DNA of 64,000 nucleotides from Paramecium sonneborni (lineage: Eukaryota > Ciliophora > Oligohymenophorea > Peniculida > Parameciidae), in the NCBI GenBank assembly GCA_905182985.1, contig CAJJDN010000013.1, positions 706,516-770,515 of the forward strand, written 5' to 3'. Both the position numbers and the translations under genes were made by a program. The notes under the pieces were generated by a model that saw only the letters and a program-made list of their open reading frames with translations, was not told the DNA's origin and made no database searches. This document shows positions 1 to 12,464 of this stretch, piece by piece. Each line of letters opens with the position of its first letter. The stretch's first letter is position 1.

Positions 1-300
1 TTATAGGTTTTATTTGGAATATTATGATTAATAAGATTCTGCTTCTTTAGTTTTATTTAATATTTCATTAATCATAGACCCAAGACTTAAGAAATTGCCT
101 TAGACAAAAAAGTCAAGAAAAATATTGAAAATTAAAGATCGTATGTTGTAATATAAAAGACATTTTATAGAATATAATTTTAAAAATTATAGATTGTATA
201 AAAATTTAAATTTAAGTTAATAGAACCCATAATCAGCTAATTGTTTATATGCAAAATCGTTCAATTTATTAAGTTTAATAATTTATTAATTTCATTTTGA
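1..300 (+). CDS. Unknown protein, C-terminal part (cut by window start)
   Basis: The frame starting at base 2 is open under the ciliate code and becomes convincing once a 23-nt GTA...TAG intron at 149-171 is removed. The spliced frame then ends at TGA 298-300, giving 92 codons in phase. The visible tail is basic and hydrophobic, with no domain I recognise. Its last 40 bases overlap the 3' end of the convergent gene on the other strand. The start lies upstream of the window. Confidence 0.5.
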
Positions 301-660
301 TAATGTCGATTATTTTAATCTATTCTTGAACTTATTTTTATAATTTTTCCTTTCGTATCAATTTAAATTTCTTCTTCATTTATATCGATATTATTTTCTT
401 TAACCATATCTATTTCTAATTTTTCATGAAAGTAATTATATTTAAACTAAAAAATTTTATATCTTTAATTGTTTAGAAACTTTTTATTTTCTATAATTAA
501 TAAATCATTTCTCTTATTTTTGATTAGAAATAGCATTTTGGACCACTTTGGAGCTTTTAGATATATTTTTTAATTGTTCTTCTTAAGCTTCAATGTTTTA
601 AATATTTTGTGAATCAGAATTTTTGAAATTTTATCCATTTTTTCCACTATGCATTCTCAT
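261..660 (-). CDS. Small hypothetical protein
   Basis: Read from ATG 660-658 with TAA/TAG as Gln. The first frame carries about 40 codons and then meets TGA. A 31- or 34-nt intron starting GTC or GTG and ending AAG, lying near 505-540, moves it into a second open frame ending at TGA 263-261. Either choice leaves a whole number of codons (about 122). The product is small, Asn/Glu/Lys-rich and has no recognisable domain. The non-GTA donor lowers confidence. The 3' end overlaps the convergent upstream gene by 40 bp. Confidence 0.45.
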
Positions 661-841
661 TTTTATTTATTTCCTAATTTAATTAATTTTTCATATTGAT
701 ATATGTCAAGGAAATGAATAAAGTTAGAAAAATATGGAGATTTATGAAAGTATCTATTGAATCTGATTTCTGTAAAATTGATTGGTTAATATCCGTTGAT
801 GATATAATTGTAAAATATAAATTCAAATTTTATCACAAAAA

Positions 842-2320
842 ATGAATTAAAAGAATAGAGAAACACCATCATTTTTGAATAAATATTTACAAAAAGAGAA
901 AAACCCTAAGAGACCTTTTGAATTCTAAGTGAAATAATAAGAAAAATAAGATATTTATGGAGGAATAAGAAAAACTATTGAATAAAATTTTAAAAGTTTA
1001 GGTGATGAATAACCAAAAAAAAATATGATTTTACCAAATTATGAACCATCAAAGTGTTCATCTGGTAGGAATGGTATAATAAAAGCATATGCTGCAAATA
1101 CAAATTAAGGACTAATAAGAGATTACAATGAAGATAGAGTTTCAATAATTTTGAATATAGTGAAACCATAAAATAGATAAGATGAAAATTGGCCTAAATG
1201 TTCATTTTTTGGTGTTTATGATGGACATGGAGGGTCAACTTGTGCTGATTTTTTGAGGGATAATTTGCATCAATTTGTAATAAAAGAAAATGAATTTCCA
1301 TGGAATCCAGTAGCAGCATTAAAAAAAGGATTTGAAGAAGCTGAGACTCATTTTTTGGCTTATGCATTGGATTAATATTAGAAAGGTAAACCAGAAAGAA
1401 GTGGATCATGTGCAATAGTCTGCTTAGTTGTAGGGGAAATTTGTTATGTTGCAAATGTAGGAGATAGTAGGGCAGTATTAAGTTCTTAGGGAGGAAAGAT
1501 AGTAACAAATTTATCAATCGATCATAAACCTGAGGCAGAAAAATTAAGAATATAAAAAGGAGGTGGAAAGATATATTAAACTCATGGGTTAAATGAAGAT
1601 GGATAAGAAATAGTTGGACCCATTAGAGTTATGCCAGGAAGATTATCAGTATCACGTACTTTTGGAGATATTGAAGCTAAGTTATAACAATTTGGAGGTA
1701 ATTCAAAAGTTGTAATATCAGAACCTGAAATCAAAATCTTTAAACTAAATCAGGATCATGATTTTATAGTAATGGGATGTAAATATAACATATTGAAATT
1801 TAGCTGATGGTATTTTTGATAAATTAAATTCAGAAGATGTTACTGATATAATATGGAAAGATTTAAAAAATAATGACAAATTAAATTTACATTCTCTTTT
1901 GAGTTAATCTGTGGATTCAGTATTAAAAGAAGCTATCTATAAAAAGAGTAGTGATAATATAACTCTATTAATAATTGCATTTCAAATTAACAAGTCTAAA
2001 GAAGAACTCTAAGAATTCAGACATACTATAAGTAATTCTGTAGATAAAATTGATGATCATTTTCAGGTCAATAATAGACCAAGATTAAGGTATAGATCGA
2101 AACTTATTGATTTAGTTAACAGATGTAAAGGAGAAATGATGAGAATTTCTCTTTTTTTAATCATCAACGTTTGAATAAACAAAATACTGCTTTGCTTAAT
2201 AATAATAAATTAAATTCGTCAATAAATTTGTAAAGTAGATTATTCAGATAATTACAATCAAAAAAGAATATCTAAGAAGATATAACAAATAAAACTAATA
2301 AACATAGTTATATTCTTTGA
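842..2320 (+). CDS. PP2C-family Ser/Thr protein phosphatase
   Basis: A metal-dependent protein phosphatase of the PPM/PP2C family, 475 residues after removing two introns: 25 nt at 1779-1803 and 26 nt GTATAG...TTTAG near 2090-2115. Visible family motifs in order are FGVYDGHGG, GDSRAVL, DHKP, SRTFGD, MGSDGIFD and SDNIT, so all the aspartates that hold the two metal ions are present. About 85 residues precede the catalytic domain, and a Gln/Asn-rich tail of about 120 residues follows it. The first intron interrupts the MGSDGIFD motif, which confirms it. ATG 842 is the first in frame. The substrate cannot be told from sequence. It is followed 48 bp later by a same-strand gene. Confidence 0.93.
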
Positions 2321-2368
2321 ATAATTAAAACACTAATAAATTTATTTAATTTTTATTCAACTAAATAT

Positions 2369-3327
2369 ATGCTCAATTTGAGAGAATTATAAGGATTGCG
2401 CTAATTAAATGATGAGAGAAAGGCATTGACAGATAGATATGGTGTAGGATATAATCATCCAATTTCTGCTAGAAATGAATATAGTAGCAAGTAGACACTA
2501 AGTGCCTGGGATCCAATCACTAACAAACCATAAACTCTTATAATTAATAATGGTTCTGATCCTATAGCTTTAGATCATAATGTACCCAGATAAGTATTTA
2601 AATCTATTTTATTTAGGATATTACCAAAAACATTGTATTTTAGAAGGGTTTTCCTTTTCAAAATAACTAAACCATTACTGTCAAACCTTAGATCTAAACA
2701 TAAAACATTTCCACCACTTCTTCTAAAATATAATCTACATAACAAATTCCTTAAAATTATATGCATGAATATCATCACAGATAACGTCCTTATTAACTCA
2801 AAAGTGTTGAGGAAATTCTAATACCTTGGAAAGCAAAAGAGATTATGTATAACAGAGAAATAGCTGCTTTATAAGATTAAATCAAAAAAGGTAATTATAC
2901 TATGTAAAATAAAACAACTTTAAAAGTAGATAATGTAGCAAAAAAATTAGATTTATAAAATTAAGTTGAAAAACTAGAAGCAATTCTAAAGAATAAAGAT
3001 GAAGAAATTACTAGATTAAAAATAAAAAGTTAAGAAGAAGAGGATAAACTCTTAGAAATATCTTAGGATAATTCTACTTAATTTAATAATTATCAAAAAG
3101 AATTGGAAGAATGGAAGAAAAAGTTTAAAGAACTTAATAATTTATATCACGAATGCGAAGAAGAGTGTACCATGAAAGAAACAGAAATTGAAAGTTTAAA
3201 AAAAAGAAAACTCTCTGTCATTAAAACTTAAACAGTATCTAAAGTTGCAGCTAAACCTCAAAAAAATATGGATAGCCCAAGAGCTATTATTTCAACTGTA
3301 AGCGATAAAGATTCAGATTATTATTGA
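2369..3327 (+). CDS. Coiled-coil protein, unknown function
   Basis: A 311-residue protein after removal of one 23-nt GTATTT...TTTAG intron near 2592-2614. The N-terminal third is mixed and contains the short motif NPLYGVGYNHPISAR-like Gly/Asn/Pro segment; the C-terminal half is a Lys/Glu-rich coiled coil of about 120 residues rich in LEE, LKK and EEE runs. It ends with a short Ser/Asp-rich tail before TGA. No domain identifies its role. In ciliates such proteins are often cortical or ciliary, but that is only inference here. It shares orientation with the phosphatase gene upstream. Confidence 0.7.
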
Positions 3328-3557
3328 AAAAAGGAATAAATTCAATTTATTTTATTCATTTTTATTTATCTTATAAAATTTAATGTTATCCTTTTAAAAT
3401 TAATAGGAATAAGAATCCATATTTCGTATCAGAATTTTGAAGTTCTTTAAAAGAATATATTTATTTCTTAAACTTAAATTTCTGATCTATTGATATGAAA
3501 ATCTGTTATAATTATAACAATAAAATATTAAATAATATAATAATGTTTAAGAATTAT

Positions 3558-6275
3558 TCAAACTATAGATATTTACTATATTAGATCACCATTATTATTT
3601 TACAATTAAGTATTTTTAAACACTCTAACAATTTATGAAAATGTAATTCTATCATTTAAAAATGGATCTAAAATTTCATAAATTTAAGAGCATTCCTCTT
3701 TATTCAGATTTGGTTTAATGCTTTCAGTCAATTTTAAAAATTATTGCTAAAAGTAATGTAAACAAATAAATACTTGATTCAGTACTCCATCTTTATCATG
3801 ATCAACTGATTTAAATACGACACAAAAATTAGCTAAGTATTATTTATATTGACTCATAAAGTATTCAAGTAGAAGTCTGATAAAGACTGAATAGTCATAT
3901 TTAATAGGTTCTTTTTAAGTACTAGATCCTCTCTACTATTCATTTTGATTTCCTGTTTTAATTGGACTTACACTAGTTGTAGCATTAATTTAAAGATTCT
4001 TTAATTAACTAAGTAGAATTTCTTTATCTTTTTGAACAAAGAAACTATTCAAAATAGTGATAGCCTCCTGTTGTGTTATTTATCCTGCTACTTTTTATCT
4101 CACCATTTCTTTAATTTCTGCTATAGGTTTAGTTTTGTACTTAGTTTACAATATTGACTAAAAATACAATCAAATAATTACTTAGATAATATGCTCAATT
4201 TTTTCTTTGCGTTAAGATTACAATAATCTAAAATCTTCATCTAAATTATTTTTAAGAATTAAAGCAAATACACTAACATCATTATCTTCATTAGCATATT
4301 TTTAGATAGCATTAATAATGCAAGCAACCCATTCTAAAGCTAAATTCTACTTATAATAAATGAAAATACTTTTAATCCATATTTACAGTATAAGTATGTG
4401 TACATATGTTATTCAATAGTCTCTAAAGGCAATTTGTTTTCAGTTTATCGGATATCATGTTTAGATTTACTCTCATAAATATCCTAAATTATTTCTTTAA
4501 GTTATTTTAAGGTTAAAGGTCTAAATGATTAGGGTTATACCAGAAGGTGAAATTCTGATAAATTTTTTAATCTCTTTTTTTCAATCATACTTGGGCTTTC
4601 AGTTTATTTGTAGCTGATTTCAGAGATAGTGTTAGAAGATCTTTCAACTTTCGATCTTCTAATAATCATTTCTAAATATTTTTTATTTTCTTATTAAAGT
4701 AATTCATTTTAAGATTATAAATCTTCAAGTTCTTATTGAAATGATGGCACATTAATAGATTTAGTAAACATTATATTATCTTCTTATTCATTTGTTTGAC
4801 TTTCTTTTTCAAATAATATTAAATTATCTGTTTAAGTTCCTTTAACAAGCATTACTACTTATTGAGTTTATAAATTAGAAAAAGATTGAATGTCTTAAAA
4901 AGATTAATTTTATGATTCAATTTATTTAGAGCTATCTCTCTGAGATTTCTAAATTTATTATTATTAAGCAAATTAATACTCTAGTTAAGAAACGATATTA
5001 TTCAGATTTTCCTTTTCTTATTCTAAACTTTAAACAGTTCCTTATAAAGTTTTTATTTACTGTTGTAAAGGATGAAGTAATTCATATAATTACTCTTTTT
5101 ATTGAAGAATTTTATTTTTTTCTGCTAATAATCTATCATGTTCTTCTTTAAAGAGTTGAATTTCTTTATTTAAAGATTTGACTATATCACTATTGAAAAT
5201 AAATTTATCAAGTTCTTAATTTTCTTTTGATATTTTTTTATAATCTCTAAGATTGTAAATGATATTAGTTAAATCATTGAAAATATTGGAGTGTTCTTAT
5301 TATAATGTTCTTAAGACTTATTCAAGTTTATTTTAATTATTTCTAAAATATTCTATCAATTCTCTAAAGCAGATTTCATATAAATCATATTTAGCCTAAT
5401 TAGAATAATAATGGTTACTTTAAGTATATGAGTATCAAGAAAATGTTTGGAATGAGTTTATTCAACTTTGGTTTGAAAATCTATCATAACATCCTTAATA
5501 TGATCAGCCATTTAAGAAGAGTTTGTTTTTGATTGGTTTTCATTATTTTCTATATTACAAATTTGATTAAATAGGTTCTTTTAACTTAATTAGATAATAA
5601 AGTACTTCCACATTTTCTATGTCTTCTTAATTGAAAGTGACTTCACTTTATTATGATTTTTCAGATCGAGCTGATTATCTTTCAGATGGTCTATCACTAT
5701 CTAATTGATCAAAGAATTTGAGTCTTCTATTATTTAATGTAATAAGATTGGGTAATTATTGGATTACATATTTTTCTTCATTGATATTCCTTAATCCAAT
5801 ATGAAGATGAATTAATTTAGGCATAGTTTTCAAAGCATTGACAATAGGAATAATCTATAAATTGTATAAAGTAATTACCTCATCAAAAAGATTATTGGAA
5901 ATATCTAAAGTTTCAACAGTGCTCAATGTAGATAGATCTTCAGGTAAGGTATGTAAACGATTACCATGCAATATTAACTTGATTGATGCATTATCATAAT
6001 ACTTCACGTAAATTGCTGCATTCTGCCAAATGAGGCAGTAGGTCTTTTAAATTATCAATTTATTAAAACTCTAAATCAACTGTCTGATTGCTATTTTTAT
6101 TAGGTTTTTATCTCAATAGATCTATGTCATAATCAAATTAAATAATACTTGTTTTTAATACAGATTCTGTTAACAATTACATTCTCTTTTTAGAATCTTC
6201 TAAATTAAATTTATCAGCATCAGCAATATGTAAAGAAACAGCTAAGACTTCTTTGGCTATCTCTTTTTAATTCAT
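3558..6275 (-). CDS. LRR / coiled-coil / EF-hand protein
   Basis: An 856-residue protein once six introns (25, 28, 23, 20, 24 and 27 nt) are removed; the total is an exact number of codons. Residues about 85-200 form leucine-rich repeats, including LPEDLSTLSTVETLDISNN and a typical LRR cap. Residues about 280-600 are coiled coil. Near the C-terminus is a canonical EF-hand loop, DHDKDGVLNQQQF, interrupted by the 27-nt intron at 3747-3773, followed by a second degenerate hand. This suggests a Ca2+-responsive scaffold, plausibly ciliary or cortical. It is divergent from the MORN gene, with 186 bp between the two ATGs. Confidence 0.8.
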
Positions 6276-6461
6276 AATATTTAATTTTATTATAATCTAT
6301 TTTACAGATTGTTAAATTGTAAAGAGAGTTTTGATAATGACATAATAACTTAATTAATTAATTTTATATTAATAATGAGTATTAAATAAGATATAAACAA
6401 TATTATAAAAGAAATGAGATATAAAAATGAATGATTAATTTAAATTTCATTAATCTAACTG

Positions 6462-7557
6462 ATGGGAAATCGTTGTATACAACATTAATAACTTGGAGGA
6501 GAGGTAATTAATATAAATGATCCAATAAATCCTAAAAATGAAGAACCATAACAACTTGCGGCAGTTGTAGAAATAAAACCTCCATCATATATTGTTGATC
6601 CAGAATTGCAAAGGTAGAATGAAGAAAGAAGTGCAATAGCAATACAAGGAGGATTTAAAAATAAAATGGCAAGATAAGAAGCTAATAAATAAAGAAAAAT
6701 GCTTGAAGAAGATAAACCAATTGATTGGACTGTTTTTGAAGGATAATTTCAAATTCCTAATTTGCCAGATGTAGCTTATAATAAAATTAATAAACAAATC
6801 AGTAATGATTATCGAATGTTACCTGCTTATATCAAGGATGGAGATATATATTTAGGATAATGGTAAAAAAGATAATTTTAAGGATATGGTCAACTGTTAA
6901 AATCAGATGGAACTTATTTAGAAGGACAATGGAAAAATGGTTAATTGGATGATGGAGCTATTTACTTTCCAAATAAAGACTTATATGTATTAAAAATCAA
7001 TACTTCTTTAGTTGGGATAATAATAGATTGGAGTAAGAATATATAATAATGGTGTCTAATATTCTGGAGATTGCTCAAATAGATTACCACATGGCTAAGG
7101 AATTGAGGAGCATCCAGATGGTACTAAATATTAAGGATAATTTATAAATGGACAAAAACATGGCAAAGGTTTAATGTTATTTGCAGATGGATCAGAATAT
7201 AATGGAGAATATAAACATGGATAAATGGAAGGTAATGGAGTATTCAAATGGCCAAATGGATTTAAATATGATGGTTAATGGTAAAGGAGTATGATGAATG
7301 GCCGTGGTAGACTATATTTCTATGATGGAACAATATACGAAGGTAGTTTTGTTCTTTTTATCTAAGGGGGTTTTCATGATGATATTATTTAAGGCTAAGG
7401 AATTATGACTTATACTGACGGTTCTAAATTTGAAGGACATTTTTAAAATAATAAGAGAGTTGGAAAAGGATTTGTTACTACATGTGATAGAGTTGTTACA
7501 GAATGTGATTGGGAAAATGGAGAATTAATGATTAATCCTATAAAGTCATAGGGTTGA
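6462..7557 (+). CDS. IQ-motif and MORN-repeat protein, probably N-myristoylated
   Basis: A 348-residue protein with two introns (25 nt near 6987 and 24 nt at 7343-7366). The N-terminus MGNRC has Gly2 for N-myristoylation and Cys5 as a possible palmitoylation site, so membrane association is likely. An IQ-like motif (AIQGGFKNKMAR, residues about 64-75) could bind calmodulin. From about residue 115 there are roughly eight MORN repeats of the form YxGQWxxGxxxGxG, which often contact lipids or organise membrane-cortex junctions. The second intron is needed: without it a MORN unit has an eight-residue insert. It ends only 51 bp before the TGA of the convergent Rab gene. Confidence 0.88.
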
Positions 7558-7608
7558 AAATAATATCTAAATATATATATTATTTCTTTTTTTTAAAATT
7601 ACTAAAAT

Positions 7609-8522
7609 TCAACAGCAAGATTTTTTTTTTTATTAAATACTATCAGGTACAGAATCATTAAGCTAAACATTTTTTCCATCTATAGATGGTTCTATTTTTT
7701 GATTTTTTTCCTTATCATCTTATTTTGAATCATAGGATTAGGATGCAAGATATTTTTGATACTCAGTTCCTACTCTAACTCCAAAATTCTATTAATAATA
7801 TTAAGATTAACTTCATTTTTAGGATCAATAATTCCTTTTTGTATTTTAAATAGAATGATTTCAGCTAATTTAGTGAACATCTATAAAGTAAAATTAATAT
7901 GGAATAATACTTAGTCTACATTATAATTAGTCTTAGCACTAGTTTCCATAAAGCCGATTTCATTTTCGGAAGCAAATTATTTGGCTTCTTCAAAAGAGAC
8001 TTATCGCCTTTGATAAAAATTAGATTGATACTCTTATTCCAAATCATTTTTATTTCCTACTAATAGGAATGTAATGTGTTTATTTCCATTTTCTCTAGCA
8101 TCATCAAGCCATTTCACAACATTTTCAAAAGAGTTTCTCCTACAAAATAAATTTCAATTTGATTACTTTGTTATATCATATACGATAATAGCAGCAGCAG
8201 ATGATCGATAGTAAGATCTAGTAATTGATCTAAAGGATTCTTATCCTGCCTTAATAATGAAAATATTTTAGATACTGTATCCCATATAGATAATTTAAGA
8301 GCAACATTTTAAATTCTTATGATTCTAGCTCCAAATTCAACTCCTATAGTGACATCATGTTTGGATCTGAATCTTTTGTCTATAAATTACATCAAAAGAC
8401 AACTTTTACCAACGGCTTAAGAAATATATTAAATTTATACCCATATCACCAATGATTATATATTTGAAGAGATAAACAAAACTTGTGTCAAATTTATCAT
8501 TCAAGTTGCCTGTTGATGACAT
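7609..8522 (-). CDS. Rab2-like small GTPase
   Basis: A 252-residue Rab after removing six introns (25, 26, 27, 24, 30 and 23 nt). The P-loop GDMAVGKS is split by the first intron. Switch I reads HDVTIGVEFGAR and switch II WDTAGQESFRSITRSYYR, both close to Rab2. The guanine-binding motifs GNKND and ETSAK follow, and the protein ends in a double cysteine (KKKSCC) for geranylgeranylation. Rab2 works in ER-Golgi and late endosomal traffic; the assignment to Rab2 rather than Rab4/14 rests on the switch regions. The 24-nt intron at 8008-8031 has no stop and is a multiple of three. The start lies 45 bp from the ATG of the divergent CCDC96 gene. Confidence 0.92.
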
Positions 8523-8567
8523 TTTTATTAATAATTGAGATTATATTAATAATAAATCTAAATAATA
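8523..8567. promoter_or_regulatory. 45-bp divergent spacer between Rab2-like and CCDC96 genes
   Basis: The two ATGs face away from each other with only 45 bp between them, so both 5' untranslated regions and both core promoters must fit in, or overlap beyond, this spacer. It is almost pure A/T. No consensus element can be named. Confidence 0.5.
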
Positions 8568-11500
8568 ATGAGTGATTAAGATCCAGAATAATACTATGAT
8601 GAGTAAGAAGAAGAAGACATGGAAGATTATGATTAAGAAGTTGATTTTGAAAACATGACAGAAGAACAAAAATAATAATATCTAGCAATGCATGGTAATT
8701 AACAGTTATCAAAATATAGATTAAAATTATTAAGAAGAAGAAGAAGAAGAAGATGAAGAAGGTAATTAAATGGAAGAGGATGAATAGCAATATAATCAAG
8801 TATAAAGAAATTAAGGATTGGGAAGTTCATCCTAATTTTAATAAGATAATGGTGAAGAATCTAGACATAGTCCTGGAAGAAGAGAGCAAAATGATGAATA
8901 TGATTAAGATGAAATATTAAGAAAAGTAAAAAGAGATCTATTAGACAATGTTAATCGAGTTAGGAAAGATAAGAAACTAAATCCATTATATATTGAATTG
9001 ATGCCCGCAATAGTAGCAGAAAGATTTGCATCTTATTTACTTGATGATAATGATGGTGAACTTGATGATAAAAATCAGAAAAATGAATATAAGAAACTGT
9101 ATTTTTAATTTAATTTAAATAGAATCGATTTTTATAAGTATAATGAAAAAAAATTAGATGACCTTAAAATAATATAGATAGTCTCTAAATTTGAAGAAGA
9201 TGTTGTTCCTGATGCCTAAGTTATTTATGACTATTTTATGGAAATGGGTTATCTATTTTTTGAAGTAGAAGATGATAGAAAAACATTACTCTCTAATGAA
9301 ATGAATCATATTGCTATTGGTGTAGCTTGTGATGATAATTAAATTGCTATTGTTTATCTAGTCAGTCATAAAGATTTATGTGTTACTAAAATAGAAGATA
9401 GCAATGATGGATCTATATTAGTTCATGGAAAGATGCTTGAGGATTTAGTTGGTGTTTATGCATTATAGATTCTACCTTTTAACAATGATAATGCAAAAGT
9501 ACCTGATAAAAATGAAAATAATAAAATAGGACCAGAACATATTGAATTTGATAGATAAACTAAATGTTTCATTGCTAAAATTGGAAATTAAGGATAACCA
9601 TGCACCTATGATATTAGATAATATATTGATTTATATACCAGAAATACACCAGAGTCTATTCCTTATAAAAAAAGCACAAGAGAAAAATTGAATTTAAAAC
9701 ATATAGAATTAAAACTCAGAATTCCAGTTATTTTCTATCCTGACCCTAGATATGTACATGAAGAATAGGAAAATTTATAAGCTCATTAATAAGAAGAATA
9801 GGCTCAATAAGCTATATAAGAATCTCCTATTTAATAATTAGAAGACTAAAATAGTGATGATTAAAATAAAGATAATTTATCACAAGAAGAAAATCAAAAG
9901 TAAAAAGAAGACGAATTTATTCACAAATTTTAAATGCCAAAAGAATAATAATTATCCAATAAAGATATTAAAGAAGAATTAGAAATTGCTATTGCTGAAG
10001 CGCAAAGATAACATGATGAATTATATGAGCATAATGTTAGTTTATAATCCAAAATCAAATAAATAAGAAATAAATAAGAAGTTTATGCTGATAAAACTGG
10101 AGAAATGACTATGAATGAACATAAATATCTTAACACCTTAGCACATGTACATTAAATTAGATTAGACCTTTAATAAACTTAAGATAGATACAACTAAATG
10201 GCATAAGAATTACAATCAAAATTAGATGAAAAATCTAAAAAATGTAATGAAATTAGATAGGCCTTTATGGATCTAAAAAGAGAAGTTGCTCGAAAGGCTG
10301 CATATTCTNGGAAGAAGAGAGCAAAATGATGAATATGATTAAGATGAAATATTAAGAAAAGTAAAAAGAGATCTATTAGACAATGTTAATCGAGTTAGGA
10401 AAGATAAGAAACTAAATCCATTATATATTGAATTGATGCCCGCAATAGTAGCAGAAAGATTTGCATCTTATTTACTTGATGATAATGATGGTGAACTTGA
10501 TGATAAAAATCAGAAAAATGAATATAAGAAACTGTATTTTTAATTTAATTTAAATAGAATCGATTTTTATAAGTATAATGAAAAAAAATTAGATGACCTT
10601 AAAATAATATAGATAGTCTCTAAATTTGAAGAAGATGTTGTTCCTGATGCCTAAGTTATTTATGACTATTTTATGGAAATGGGTTATCTATTTTTTGAAG
10701 TAGAAGATGATAGAAAAACATTACTCTCTAATGAAATGAATCATATTGCTATTGGTGTAGCTTGTGATGATAATTAAATTGCTATTGTTTATCTAGTCAG
10801 TCATAAAGATTTATGTGTTACTAAAATAGAAGATAGCAATGATGGATCTATATTAGTTCATGGAAAGATGCTTGAGGATTTAGTTGGTGTTTATGCATTA
10901 TAAATTCTACCTTTTAACAATGATAATGCAAAAGTACCTGATAAAAATGAAAATAATAAAATAGGACCAGAACATATTGAATTTGATAGATAAACTAAAT
11001 GTTTCATTGCTAAAATTGGAAATTAAGGATAACCATGCACCTATGATATTAGATAATATATTGATTTATATACCAGAAATACACCAGAGTCTATTCCTTA
11101 TAAAAAAAGCACAAGAGAAAAATTGAATTTAAAACATATAGAATTAAAACTCAGAATTCCAGTTATTTTCTATCCTGACCCTAGATATGTACATGAAGAA
11201 TAGGAAAATTTATAAGCTCATTAATAAGAAGAATAGGCTCAATAAGCTATATAAGAATCTCCAATTTAATAATTAGAAGACTAAAATAGTGATGATTAAA
11301 ATAAAGATAATTTATCACAAGAAGAAAATCAAAAGTAAAAAGAAGACGAATTTATTCACAAATTTTAAATGCCAAAAGAATAATAATTATCCAATAAAGA
11401 TATTAAAGAAGAATTAGAAATTGCTATTGCTGAAGCGCAAAGATAACATGATGAATTATATGAGCATAATGTTAATTTATAATCCAAAATCAAATAAATA

Positions 11501-12464
11501 AGAAATAAATAAGAAGTTTATGCTGATAAAACTGGAGAAATGACCATGAATGAACATAAATATCTTAACACCTTAGCACATGTACATTAAATTAGATTAG
11601 ACCTTTAATAAACTTAAGATAGATATAACTAAATGGCTTAAGAATTACAATCAAAGTTAGATGAAAAATCCAAAAAATGTAATGAAATTAGATAAGCTTT
11701 TATGGATTTGAAAAGAGAAGTTGCACGAAAGGCTGCATATTCTAGAACAGATAAAGCTATTCCTGATTTAAAAATAACTGAATGGGAAGAATAAGAATAA
11801 GCAAAAAATAAAACTTTATAAGAGTTAAGACTCGATACATTAAGATTAAAAAATACATTAGCAAAAAACTAAAAATAATTAAAAAAGAAAGAAGAATTAG
11901 CTGAAGGTTTACATTTAATTGATTTTGAATAATTAAAGATTGAAAATCAAACCTTAAACGAGAAAATTGAAGAAAGAAATGAAGATCTTCATAAATTGAA
12001 AAATAAAAATACTAAGACAGTCTAAATGTTAACTCATACTAGAGAAAAATTAGGTTATGTCAAAGCAAAATTTTAGGATTAAGAAAAAATTAATTGTAAT
12101 ATATAATATGTATTGATTTTAGAAAAAAAAAAGGATGAACTAGAAGGACTACGTAAAAACTTAGGTGAACAAAAAGAATCTAAAGATAAATTAAGAACTG
12201 AAAATCTTAAACTAAAACAATAAACAGGGTAATTAAAACAATTTAATTAGAATTGTGAATCGTCCTGAATTAATTTAAGACTATAGTAATAGAAAAAAAA
12301 ATATAGATTAACTAAAAGTTGAATTAGAATAATTAGAGGTATGATTATTTTTTATATTTAAGCAAAAACTAAAGCGCATGCAAAAAATTATTGATGAATA
12401 TTAAAATCACCTCAAGAAAAAGGAATAAGAATAATAAAATAAGCAAAGAGTTAGACTTATATGA
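8568..12464 (+). CDS. CFAP184: CCDC96/CFAP184-type axonemal coiled-coil protein, split by an assembly join
   Basis: Joining 8568-8874 to 10310-12464 and removing introns of 25, 25 and 24 nt gives exactly 795 codons. The N-terminus is very acidic. A globular region of about 300 residues follows, then Gln-rich linkers and a long coiled coil. The coil contains AEGLHLIDFEQLKIENQTLN, followed by EKIEERNEDLHKLK, the signature of the DUF4201/CCDC96 family. Known members pair with CCDC113 near radial spoke 3 and the nexin-dynein regulatory complex and tune ciliary beating. As assembled, the frame breaks at the N at 10309, because 8875-10308 is repeated as 10310-11743; I regard the true gene as single and intact. 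The final two introns are small and uncertain in effect, but the frame closes at TGA 12462-12464. Confidence 0.85.
8875..11743. repeat. Direct duplication of 1434 bp abutting a single N (assembly artefact)
   Basis: Bases 8875-10308 recur as 10310-11743, with one N at 10309 between them. The left copy stops, and the right copy starts, at exactly the N. By eye I find 13 substitutions and no indels; nine of them lie in the last 120 bp of the left copy (10191-10290). Twelve of the 13 are silent in the ciliate code, including TAG/TAA exchanges for Gln. The layout fits two overlapping contigs placed side by side rather than merged, with the left contig end derived from a second allele or paralogue. 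Confidence 0.9.

Noticed and set aside
2085..2180. Apparent frameshift at a T7 run in the PP2C gene
   Set aside because: A 26-nt GTATAG...TTTAG intron just upstream restores the frame without any sequence error.
8875..11743. A genuine tandem gene duplication
   Set aside because: The duplicate boundaries coincide exactly with a single N and neither copy alone gives a complete gene, which fits an assembly join better.
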